Shown: positions 24,101 to 33,058 of the stretch, piece by piece
How the letters are laid out: each line of letters begins with the position of its first letter
Numbering within the stretch: the stretch's first letter is position 1
Assembly: GCA_013368325.1 (NCBI GenBank)
Contig: JAACJK010000163.1
Coordinates: forward strand, 3,472,001-3,536,000
Direction of reading: 5' to 3'
DNA from: Ephemerocybe angulata
Taxonomy: Eukaryota; Basidiomycota; Agaricomycetes; Agaricales; Psathyrellaceae
DNA length: 64,000 nt
The notes under the pieces: model-generated
Databases searched by the model: none
Seen by the model: the letters and a program-made list of their open reading frames with translations, nothing else
What the model was told of the DNA's origin: nothing
Translations under genes and position numbers: made by a program

Positions 24101-24832
24101 CAAGAGGCGCCAGATCCACCGATCCTGGCACCATTTCCCACGGGAGGTCCCCCTCCCCCCCTCCCCCAAATACGGAAATTTGCGTGCCATGTTTGCCTAA
24201 GCCGTCGTCTGCCGCGATTGGGTTCCGACGGCATTATTAACACCAATGTTGCACCCGTCCCGCGTTCAGGCTTGAAGAAACGAGATACAGGCCACCAAGT
24301 CATTAAAACGTATCTGCGTAAGGATTTCTGAAGTTGGTACGGGTATATGACAAGCTTCAGACTACTGAATTCGATTTCTCTAAGCTCCAGACCAAGTCTC
24401 TGGCTTACGGCTAAGCTTACCTTGAGCCCAGCTGAAGTCTTTCCAGGATTTACTTTCAATGGTAAAATTTGGCTAAACGCTACCTGGAACACCCATACAC
24501 AGCGGTTATAGTATACTCCAACCCCTCAATGGCCTCATTGCAGAGTCACGAAGTCATAGAGTGAATGGTGCTTCAAGGTAAACACCAATCTCTATGTGCG
24601 CACCTACTGGTGCTACTTTAAGGCATTAAATGTGCTCGGCATACCATATCATAGATATTTGAGGGCTTATGTACCTTTGAACGGTTCAGAAAGCTCTGTG
24701 CAGGCTCTGTAGGGCTCATGCAGCCAAAGGCCAGATGATGATGCCGAAGGGCTGCCGAAATTCGGAAAGTTCCATGTTGCCATCATTTTTCCTCCAATCA
24801 GTATCCAGGATCGGTGGATCTGGCGCCTCTTG
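24101..24832. mobile_element. Non-autonomous inverted-repeat DNA transposon (MITE-like), 732 bp
   Basis: The ends are perfect 28-bp terminal inverted repeats beginning CAAGAGGCGCCA. The flanks carry an 8-bp target duplication, ATCACGAG (24093-24100 and 24833-24840). The corresponding place in units B, D and E has a single ATCACGAG and no insert, so the insertion is precise and recent. An 8-bp duplication is typical of hAT-superfamily elements. There is no transposase; the interior is AT-rich with only a meaningless short frame. It sits about 165 bp upstream of the start of copy C and therefore in its promoter. Confidence 0.9.
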
Positions 24833-25585
24833 ATCACGAGTCTGTTTGCGCGCCATGACCGCCATCAAAGTTGGCTCGGCGGCGCTCCAACCAGTTCTCG
24901 TAAGTTCGTCTCCAACTCTTGAAACTTCAACCACCATCGCGATTCGCGATATTGTCAAGCAGTACAGAGGCTTGAGACCAGGAGGACCTAGTACAATGTC
25001 GTGAGTGCGGACTACGGATACCACTGAAGTCGCAATGCTAATGACATCTTTTTGCGTCTTGACGTTCTATGTCAACCGGAGAAGAATAGATAGTCGGAAC
25101 CTGGAGCCCGGCGCAATAGTTTGTTGCAATCGAGACCCTATGGGGACTTCGAGCCACCGTCTTGAGCTGGAGCAAGCGGTATCCGCCCGTTGGGGGCTGT
25201 ATACCTGTCTTGTAGCCAGGGTCAATGGACGGTCGGGCTGGGTGGATGCGGATCGGGGCTAGTGGATGACGCTCCCCGGGTGGCGGGGAGCGCGGCTTCG
25301 GGGTTCTACTATGCAGTTCTACTGCACCGTTTCTTACACCTAGGGGGAAGGGTATACGGCTGATGAGGGCCGTACGATGCTAGTGGCATCGGCGACGACT
25401 ACACACCCGTAATGGAAATGAGCGTGAGCTCTCTAGGCTACGGAGTGCGAGTGGAAGGGAGCCAGTGCCTGCATCGGTAGAGCGGGATGGACGACGGGCG
25501 TCTAAGTCCTGTCTGACGGCTGTAGCCTGAGTACCGTACTCGCCTGCACAATATCCGGGGGCCTGCCCTCCTCGCCACTGGTATC

Positions 25586-25690
25586 GGGTCCGTGCGTAAG
25601 GAAGTTTTATTTTTGGGGTATTGGGTCCGTGCGTAATGAAATTTATTTTTGGGGTTCTGGGTCCGTGCGCGATGGAAACGATTTCTGGGC
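25586..25690 (+). repeat. Three tandem 36-37-bp repeats in the LINE 5' UTR
   Basis: GGGTCCGTGCG starts at 25586, 25623 and 25659, each followed by a TTTATTTTTGGGGT-like stretch, more degenerate in the third unit. Short 5' UTR tandem repeats often carry promoter activity in LINEs; here that is inference. The same repeats lie at 42665-42769 in the second LINE copy. Confidence 0.7.
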
Positions 25691-26092
25691 GCTTAATCGA
25701 GGCACGTGGCCCACGTGCGGGGCTGATCGACAACGGTTGCCACGTCGCATCGGGTTGCTCTGTACCCTACATCTATCCATACGTCTCCACACGGCTGTTT
25801 GCTTTGCCCATTGCTCCTCGGGCTAGGAATGTGCAGCGGGGGCGCAGGGCGCAGTCCGCCGCTTGCGAGTTGTATACCGGGCTTCCGATCGGCAGATCGA
25901 TCGAGCGGTTTGCGTCACACAAGGGGACGTCGCACTCGTCATGGCTGGGATGAGACATCCCTTCCTTGTTTCCTCCCATTAGGACCTACTCTCGCCATCG
26001 AAGACTTCTTGCGAGCACAGTGATTATTGGTACGCCCGAGCTGGTCGGGTTGGTTGGGGTATGTTACTGAAGGGGCTCGACAGATAGCCACC

Positions 26093-27466
26093 ATGTCTGG
26101 ATCACCATCCCCCGTGTCGGGAGGGGAGGATGAGGAGGCCCGCCCCAAATTCGACGATAGCCTGTTGGAAGTGGAAGAAGCACTCCCCATGTTTGAGGAG
26201 TCTCTGCTGGAATTGGAGGAGCAGGAGGCGAACCAGGAGGATGGGGAGGGCTTTGATGAGGATGATATGTACGTGGATGGTGCGCCTGAGGACGGCGAGG
26301 AGGTATGTTCTCTCCAAGGTGCCTGTGGGGCGGCTCTCTGACAGCCCTAGCCCACGCAGCCTGTGTCTCCCCCCGCCGGTACCGCCCTGTCTCAGGAAGA
26401 GGGTTCGGGGCCGGCGGTACAGCCTAAGTTCAAGGGCGGCCGCCAGCTCCGCAATCGGGTGGTGTCGAAGGACCGCCCGGAGCCGCTGAAGAAGTCTCGA
26501 AGCAGGGCTACGATGCACGAGTGCCCCACCCAGGCACTCCAGGATAAGATCGCGAAGTTGGAGGAGGAGATCTCGACTCTCAAGAGCACGGTTCAGGACG
26601 TTTTGAAGACGGCGAAAGCCTCCAAGCGTGCCGGCCCAGGACCCGCGGGCGTGAGCGCTGGGGAGTTGGACGCCGTGCGTTCAGAGCTGGCAGGGATTGG
26701 ACGGAGGGTTACGGCTCTGGAGGAGGCGGGGAGAGTGGTCGAGGTCACGATGAAGCAGCAGGTCGGACCGGCACTGGCAGTCTCGAAGAAGTTCAGGACC
26801 GAGGCGCGTGCGAAGTTAGATGCAGCGGAGAAGGATGGGGCGTCTCTCTCGTCCCTCAAGGAGCTTGTCTCGAGGCACACCGAGAAGCTTGCGCGACTGG
26901 AGGCCGCGTCCGGCTATGTGCAGGTACCGTCGAAGCGCCCGCATGTGGAACCGGCGCCTATGTTCGACCTGGAGCCGGATTCTGCTCAGGATGCGACTCG
27001 GGACCGAGCGCCCGCCCCCGTGTTTCCCAACCTTGGCTCCGACAGGCAGTACCCTCCTCGGCCCCAGGGTGCATCAGCGTCGTCGTCGCCATCGACCCAT
27101 CGGATTCGGGCAGCGGCGGGGCCCGCCCCCACCAGGGCTCCTCGTTCGGACAGGAACTTCGTGCTCGTCAGGATCAGCCCGTTCCCCTTCGCCCAGCACC
27201 TCCCGCTCAAGGAGGCGGTGTGCGCGTACCTACGGGCTGCGGTGTGGCCGTCTGGGTTCTCCAATCTCCCGAGCTGTTCGACGCTCTGCAACGACATCAC
27301 GGAGGTCTGGGCGGAGCTCGATGGAAGGAGTGTGGTCGTGCGGACGTCGACGGCGGATCGGGAGCATGAGTTACTACAGATATGGAACTCTTTCGTCAGG
27401 ACGGGGGTGGACGGGTGTGCTGATGCAGTGGCTTCGGCGTTCACGCCAAAAAATTGGGTGGGGTGA
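26093..27466 (+). CDS. LINE ORF1 protein (unit C)
   Basis: The ATG at 26093 opens an acidic N-terminus (70 codons, to 26302). A 57-bp segment follows (26303-26359: GTATGT donor, CTGAC, CAG acceptor) that contains an in-frame stop; if removed, the frame continues at 26360 to the stop at 27464-27466, giving 438 residues. The middle has a coiled coil (QDKIAKLEEEISTLKSTVQD) with further heptads to about residue 255, then a Pro/Ser-rich linker and a C-terminal domain (RNFVLVRISPFPFAQHLPLK). I see no zinc knuckle. This layout matches nucleic-acid-binding ORF1 proteins of LINEs. An intron inside a retroelement is odd, because retrotransposition through spliced RNA should remove it. Confidence 0.7.
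27448..27454 (+). promoter_or_regulatory. Possible -1 ribosomal frameshift site (A AAA AAT)
   Basis: The heptamer lies in the ORF1 frame as CCA-AAA-AAT, four codons before the ORF1 stop at 27464. ORF2 is in the -1 frame, and its first ATG (27574) lies after the SWNVNG motif of the endonuclease, so translation from an AUG would lose a catalytic motif. A -1 slip here would fuse ORF1 to full-length ORF2. The same site is at 44527-44533. Confidence 0.5.
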
Positions 27467-30400
27467 GCCGTAGTCCCTCTCCCTCTTCGCGAGAGGCCGG
27501 TGCTGTTACGCGTACACCGGCTTGTACTGTATCTATTCGGTCCTGGAATGTGAACGGTAACTTTGCGATCAGGATGGCTTGCCCAGAGTTTGTGGAGGAG
27601 ATTTACCATTACGACGTCAACATTTTTCAGGAGACGCAGATGGAGAAGGACGGCATGGTGGTGGTGGCGGATGTGCCTGGGTACTCGAGGTGTTCGGTGG
27701 AGCGGGAGTACCACGATCCGACGGGGTATCAGGGGGGAGGTGTCGTCGCACTGGTTAGGGAGGGTGTTGGCCTGAAAATGTCTGCGGCGCTTTCTTCGCC
27801 GGATATCCTGGTTCTCGAGTCGCCGCAGATGATTCTAGTTGGGGCGTATATTCTCCCGGAAGGGAGTGCATGGGATACTTTTGCCGATGAGAGCCCGTAT
27901 GCGCAGCTGGAGGATCTGATGGCGTTGTGCTGGGTGTCGGGGAAGATGGTGGTGATAGTCGGGGACTTGAATGCGCGAACGGGGGCGAGTGGCGAGAGGA
28001 GATCAGAGGACGAGAAGACGACAACACGGGGTAACTCCCTCCTTCGCACCTGTACGGCGAACGGGATGCACATCTTCAATGGCCTACCGAAGTTCCACAC
28101 CAGTAGCAGCCGATTCACATCTCATCACACGGGGATCGGGAAGGCGGTGGTCGACTACGCGATTGGAAATGACCGTGCCTTGGCTGCGACGACGGCCATG
28201 AAGATAGGTACGGAACGGCGGATGTGGTCGGACCATGCAGAGGTGTTTCTTCAGGTTGAGGTCGCCGGGCTTCCTCCGCTGAGGCGCGGGCGGGCGAAGG
28301 ATGCAACGCGGGCGCCTCGCAAGAGGATGAGGAAACCGAAGCTCCCTACAGCAACCGAACTCGACCGACTCATGATCCAGGCCATCGAGTCACAGACTAC
28401 GCCGGATAACGAGCTGCGACGGCTGTATGGACCGGTGTTCAAGGAGACTGCCCCAGTTCACGTCTACGTCGATGGCTCTGGGCTGGACAATGGTACGGCG
28501 AGGGCGAGGGCGGGCTCGGGAGTGTACTTTGGCCCGGGTAGCCGTAAGAATCTTGCAGTGCGGGTGCCCGACGATCAGGCGAATGGGCGTGCGGAAGTCT
28601 ATGCCATATTTTGCGCTCTCCAGGCTGCGAACCAGCACCAGACACTGGTGATCTTCTCCGACTCCGAGTATGCGATTGGGATGGTGACGACGTGGGCAGC
28701 GCGGAAGGCGGCTATTGGGTGGCGCGTGACCAACGGAGATATCTTGAGGGATATTGCTGGGCTGTTGGAGCAGCGGCCGGCGGCGGTCACCTTCAGGAAG
28801 GTGAAAGCGCATAGTGGGAATGCGCACAATGATGCGGCGGATGCGCTTGCGAAAGAGGGTGCTGAGTCGCCGCCTGTTCCCCCATACGAGCCCATCGACT
28901 GGACGCTGAGGAAGGCCGACCCGCTGGGTTGTCAATGCGAGCCCTGCCGGTCCAAGGGGCCGATTCTGTCTAAAGATAAGGTTCTGGCAGAGCTCGGTGA
29001 ACGGAGGGGTCATGAAGGGGAGCTGGGATACGGGCCTGAGCCGCTGTCAGGGATGGTCGCCTCACTGACCATTGCTGCAGCGCAGTCACGGTGTCGAGAG
29101 CGTCAGAGGGAGATACGGTTAGAGCTGCTGAATGCGCCCACGGATAAGGAATTCTGGCGCGTATACAAGCGCCTGTGGTCGGCGCGCGCGTTCGAGCTGA
29201 GCGAGTTCACGGCGGACGATCTCCGGAGGGTCTTTGAGGCGCGCATGAACCCGATTGTACCCACCCCGCCGAGCTTCGACCAAGAGCGTTTGCGACTCAA
29301 TGAGGAGATGGAGGATTTGTTGGAGGGGGAGACGGTGGATGCCACACCACTCTTCTCGTTCTCTCGGATTGTTGTGTTGGAGGATATTGAGAAGGCGAAG
29401 CTTAGGTTGAGAGGGCGTCTCGATGCTGCCACTGGGGAGGATCAGATCTCTTACCGTGACATCATGGGGATGGAGAACGAGCTGCTGATGGACCTCTGCA
29501 ATCGCTGTCTCGAGCTTAGGAGTGCGCCGTCTGTGTGGCTCCGGACGCAGCTTGTAGGATTGTTGAAGAAGGACAAGCCTAAGAACGATCCGGCGAGCTA
29601 TAGGACGATTGGACTGGAGAGCTGCTTCTTGAAGTTCATGATGTCGGTTGTGACGGCGAGGCTTGAGGAGTGGGCGGAGGGGCGCGGTGCCCTGCCGGCA
29701 TCGCAGAATGGGTTCCGCAAGGGCTATCGCACGAACAATAATGTTCTCGTCCTCCAGGCGGCGGTGGACAAGGCGAAGGCTCAGGGTCGTCCTCTCTTTG
29801 CTGCGTTTGTCGACCTCACGAACGCATTCCCGTCAACGAATCACGCTACACTCTGGCTGAAGCTTCGGCGGCTCGGGGCTGGCGGTAGGATCTTCGACTG
29901 GCTCCGGTGGATATATGGCGAGATGACCTATTTTGTGTCACACGAGGGGGAGAAGTCGGATGAGTTCAAGTCGTCTGTTGGGATTCTGATTGGTGATACA
30001 TGCTCGCCTATTCTCTGGGCGCTCTACATGTCCGATCTCCCGGGGTTCATGAGTCGAGATGACGATGACATCGTTCTCGATGGGGTCACCGTGACAAATG
30101 TCGAGCAGGCCGATGATGTACTTCTACTGTCGTTGTCGAGGGAGGGACTACGTCGCAAGGTGGAGGGCATCAGCCGTTGGTGTAGCGTGAATTTCATGCT
30201 CTTCAATGAGACGAAGTCAGTGGTTATGGTGTTTGGCGGCAGTGCGAAGGCGGGTGATAGGGAGTCGTTGGCGTTTGGAGAGGGGTGCCAGCTGCAGGTC
30301 GTAACGGAGGTATCATATCTCGGCTTCCTTGTAACTTCCTCCGGTAGCTCCGGTCCCCTTCGCAAGCACTACAACGTGAAGGCGCAGAAGGCGAAGCGGA

Positions 30401-31374
30401 TTACCGGGACTATGCGTGGGGTGGAGAAGCTAACGGGGCTCCTGCCGATCCCGTGTGCGAGGAAGCTCTACATGGCACTGGTGGACCCCCACCTCACCCA
30501 CGGGGCTGATGTTATGGTGGACCATGTGGAGAAGGCTCGGAAGGAGCAGGAGAAGGAACAGGAGCTGTATCTCCGGAGGATCCTGGGTGTTGGGAGCCGG
30601 TGCAGGAAGTGTATCCTGTTCACGGAGACCGGCCTTATCCCTCTGCAGGTGCGACGTTTGTCGCTGACGGTGAGGAACATACTGTATCTGCTCCGTAATC
30701 CTGCGTTGTTGGCGTTCGCGGCTTACCGGGAGCTGGTGTCTCTTGACTTCGCGGGTCACCGTACGTGGGTGAGCCGTCTGCGTGAGGCTATCAAGGCCCT
30801 GCCTTATGCAGTAGCTGTGCCAGACCCTGATGGCCTCCTTTCGGTTGGGCGTATGGAGGAGCTCCTAGAGGAGATCAACGGTGGGGTTGGGAGGTGGCTG
30901 CAGGGACTGGTCGATGCGTCGACCGATTTGTATTTTATTCAGGGGAGGCGTGAGCCTGACGCGAGAGGGGAGTTGACTGTCGCCGCCCCGGTGGCACTCC
31001 GTCAGTATCTGCGCATTCCCCATCCGGGTTATCGTCGTGCGCTTACGAGGGTTCTGCTTGGGGAGCACAAGTATGCCGTTCGTCGTAGGAGGTGGAGACA
31101 GGCAGGGGATCAGTGTTTGTGTCGGTTCTGTGGCCGCGTCACCGAAACGGTTGAGCACTTGTGGCTTGTGTGCGGTCGGTCAGAGACGCTGAGTGCGGAT
31201 CGGAGGAGGTTTATGGTCGATGTCTGGAAGGCTGCGTCGTTGGAAGAGCGGGCAGAGCTGCAGAGTCTGAATGATGATGCGGAGGCTCAGCTAAAAGTGA
31301 TACTCTCAAGTAGGCGATGGGTCACTATAGCGGCGCGGTTTGCATACGAGATTGAGCGGCTTCTAAAGGATTGA
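27454..31374 (+). CDS. LINE ORF2: endonuclease, RNase H, reverse transcriptase (unit C)
   Basis: 1,306 codons counted from a TTG at 27454; there is no suitable ATG, so the start probably depends on frameshifting from ORF1. Residues about 26-270 form an AP-type endonuclease (SWNVNGN, FQETQ, VGDLNARTG, WSDHAEVF). Residues about 334-472 form a complete RNase H domain (VYVDGSG, RAEVYAIFCAL, IFSDSEYA, AHSGNAHNDAADALA). Residues about 695-1000 form the reverse transcriptase (KKDKPKNDPASYRTI, AFVDLTNAFPS, GILIGDTCSP and QADDVLLLS, where Q-A-D-D replaces the usual YADD). A CCHC-type finger (CLCRFCG..EHLWLVC) lies near residue 1220. RNase H lying between the endonuclease and RT, not after RT, is unusual among LINEs. 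Confidence 0.85.
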   Translation: MGGVSRSPSPSSREAGAVTRTPACTVSIRSWNVNGNFAIRMACPEFVEEIYHYDVNIFQETQMEKDGMVVVADVPGYSRCSVEREYHDPTGYQGGGVVALVREGVGLKMSAALSSPDILVLESPQMILVGAYILPEGSAWDTFADESPYAQLEDLMALCWVSGKMVVIVGDLNARTGASGERRSEDEKTTTRGNSLLRTCTANGMHIFNGLPKFHTSSSRFTSHHTGIGKAVVDYAIGNDRALAATTAMKIGTERRMWSDHAEVFLQVEVAGLPPLRRGRAKDATRAPRKRMRKPKLPTATELDRLMIQAIESQTTPDNELRRLYGPVFKETAPVHVYVDGSGLDNGTARARAGSGVYFGPGSRKNLAVRVPDDQANGRAEVYAIFCALQAANQHQTLVIFSDSEYAIGMVTTWAARKAAIGWRVTNGDILRDIAGLLEQRPAAVTFRKVKAHSGNAHNDAADALAKEGAESPPVPPYEPIDWTLRKADPLGCQCEPCRSKGPILSKDKVLAELGERRGHEGELGYGPEPLSGMVASLTIAAAQSRCRERQREIRLELLNAPTDKEFWRVYKRLWSARAFELSEFTADDLRRVFEARMNPIVPTPPSFDQERLRLNEEMEDLLEGETVDATPLFSFSRIVVLEDIEKAKLRLRGRLDAATGEDQISYRDIMGMENELLMDLCNRCLELRSAPSVWLRTQLVGLLKKDKPKNDPASYRTIGLESCFLKFMMSVVTARLEEWAEGRGALPASQNGFRKGYRTNNNVLVLQAAVDKAKAQGRPLFAAFVDLTNAFPSTNHATLWLKLRRLGAGGRIFDWLRWIYGEMTYFVSHEGEKSDEFKSSVGILIGDTCSPILWALYMSDLPGFMSRDDDDIVLDGVTVTNVEQADDVLLLSLSREGLRRKVEGISRWCSVNFMLFNETKSVVMVFGGSAKAGDRESLAFGEGCQLQVVTEVSYLGFLVTSSGSSGPLRKHYNVKAQKAKRITGTMRGVEKLTGLLPIPCARKLYMALVDPHLTHGADVMVDHVEKARKEQEKEQELYLRRILGVGSRCRKCILFTETGLIPLQVRRLSLTVRNILYLLRNPALLAFAAYRELVSLDFAGHRTWVSRLREAIKALPYAVAVPDPDGLLSVGRMEELLEEINGGVGRWLQGLVDASTDLYFIQGRREPDARGELTVAAPVALRQYLRIPHPGYRRALTRVLLGEHKYAVRRRRWRQAGDQCLCRFCGRVTETVEHLWLVCGRSETLSADRRRFMVDVWKAASLEERAELQSLNDDAEAQLKVILSSRRWVTIAARFAYEIERLLKD

Positions 31375-31468
31375 GAGGAGTCATTCTACTGTATTATCAT
31401 GGCGCGGTTTGCATACGAGGTTGAGCGGCTTCTACAGGATTGGGAGGAGTAATTCTACTGTATTGTCA
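31332..31468 (+). repeat. 69-bp tandem duplication at the end of LINE ORF2
   Basis: The segment starting GGCGCGGTTTGCATACGAG at 31332 (end of ORF2 and the first bases beyond) is repeated from 31401 with a few changes. The second unit lies past the stop codon. The second LINE copy has the same duplication from 48411. Confidence 0.75.
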
Positions 31469-33034
31469 TACGAGGTATAATGGGTTAATTGCGCTTTGAG
31501 TGCTACTGCTGCTTCTGTGGGGTGCTAGGTGTTTCTTGATCTTGTGGCTCGGGTCTGGTGCCGTTTCTGTGAGGCATATATTATGTTTAGCGTGCTCTTG
31601 CGCGCAGGTCCCTCGGCACGCCTGACTCCGACCGGATGGACAATTCGACGGCTTCTAGCCGGCCGTTTCAGTCGCCCTAGTCTCAGGCTGCTACCAAGCT
31701 GGCGGGAGTCCGGGACCTCTCTGGTTGCCACCTTGGGGGGTGGGTGCCCCTATCGGCTGGCGGTGGCAACACTGCTTATGCTGAATGTTTTACGGGCCCC
31801 ACCCAATCAGGAGCCGTGCTGGGGCCCCGTTTTACAGCCGGCACCGCCATCACTCGGCTGCCGTCGGCATCACGGCGCGGCTGATTGGTCATCGGGAAAT
31901 ATCCGAAAGAGGACCGCGCTGGTCAGCGCGCTCGCATTTCGGCGGCTCTCTGTGTTGCTCGCTTCCCCCAAATTTATTCGGTTCCCCAATGCTGTCATCG
32001 GAGGTAGCCATGGGTGCACAGTGTGAGTTGTGAGTGCTGGGCCTGGGCTGGGGACTCATAGTTTAGCAGCCTAGTGTACAGATTGGTCCTGTATTTCACT
32101 GTACTACTGGAATGATACACATCTTGCCCTCGTGAAATGCCCCCACTGGTCATAGAATAGCATTATACACCTTTAGAGCAGTCCTGGATGCCGCATTGGC
32201 ATTGGGGGGACTCGGTTGAGGCCATGATTGAGGCCATGAGACTGTGATTTCGTGGGAAACTTGTGGGAAACATTCTGGTAATAGGCGCCCGCCCTGCTCA
32301 TCGTGCCTGTTACTGGCTCAGCTACAAATAAGTAGCCGTTTGGTGGCAATAAGTTGCATAAGTACTTATTCCAGAACGTTTTACGGTAAAACAGCCTGAT
32401 TTACGGCGAACCGGTTTATTTTACAGCAACCCGCTTGCATTTCGCTTGCGGGTTTCGATGGGCGGAGAGCCTGGATTCTCGAACGTGTGGCCATCAAATT
32501 TGATCAAACCCTATTGTAATCTAATCTTTACAGTACTATATCCAGGTGTCACCATGTAGCTTGCAAATCAAATGTAGGGACTGTAGTCTACATTGGTAGA
32601 ATACTATGGGTCACCATGGCAGTTCAAGCAGCCCTTGAAGTCCAGGTCACCTCCCATTTCTCCCTTACATCTGTATACATATGAGTTTCAGTGTTTCACC
32701 ATATCTCAGCCATATTTGGCCTGCATCCCATCACGAACGGTGCTTATGCTCACGCCTCTGAGTCGTCCTCTGTCCCTAATCTTATTTACATGTTCTACCG
32801 GTACGTCTACTTATTACGATGTATCATGCTGCGCCGGGGAGTGGGTCCATCCCACAAACTTCGCCCAGACCGATGTGGGCGCGCCAGACTCCCGGTCGCC
32901 ATCACCCCATCCCACGCAACCATCGGCACTTCAAATGAACCTCGGCGCCATCTGTCCCAGACTTGCGGTAAGGGCACCCTTTGTAAAACGGGTGTAAAAC
33001 AAGTGGAATAAGGCCGCTTACCCATCCTTTGAAC
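31469..33034 (+). other. LINE 3' region
   Basis: About 1.6 kb without a supported gene. A hairpin-capable stretch AACCCGC..GCGGGTT lies at about 32427-32455. Short frames (for example 31529-32026) show no protein features. The region lies between ORF2 and the (AC)n tail and is copied with the element. Confidence 0.5.
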
Positions 33035-33058
33035 AACACACACACACACACACACACA
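33033..33058 (+). repeat. (AC)n microsatellite, 3' tail of the LINE
   Basis: A run of about 12 AC units forms the junction between the LINE and the resumed intron 1 sequence (ATCCCCTGGACATC). It takes the place of a poly(A) tail. The second copy lies at 50112-50137. Confidence 0.8.

Larger units (their letters stand above)
25049..33055 (+). mobile_element. LINE (non-LTR retrotransposon) in unit C, 8,007 bp
   Basis: The element is inserted in intron 1 of copy C and flanked by ACATC (25044-25048 and 33056-33060). The size agrees exactly with the offset to the empty site in copy E (17,079 - 9,067 = 8,012, element plus 5-bp duplication). It has a 1.04-kb 5' UTR, ORF1, ORF2 and a 1.7-kb 3' region, and ends in an (AC)n run rather than poly(A). 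Both open frames are uninterrupted, so the copy may be active or only recently inserted. Confidence 0.9.

Noticed and set aside
26986..27714. 242-codon minus-strand frame across the LINE ORF1/ORF2 border
   Set aside because: Shadow of the two LINE frames, with low-complexity composition.
31529..32026. 165-codon plus-strand frame after LINE ORF2
   Set aside because: No domain, Arg/Leu-rich, and no sign of selection; treated as the LINE 3' region.
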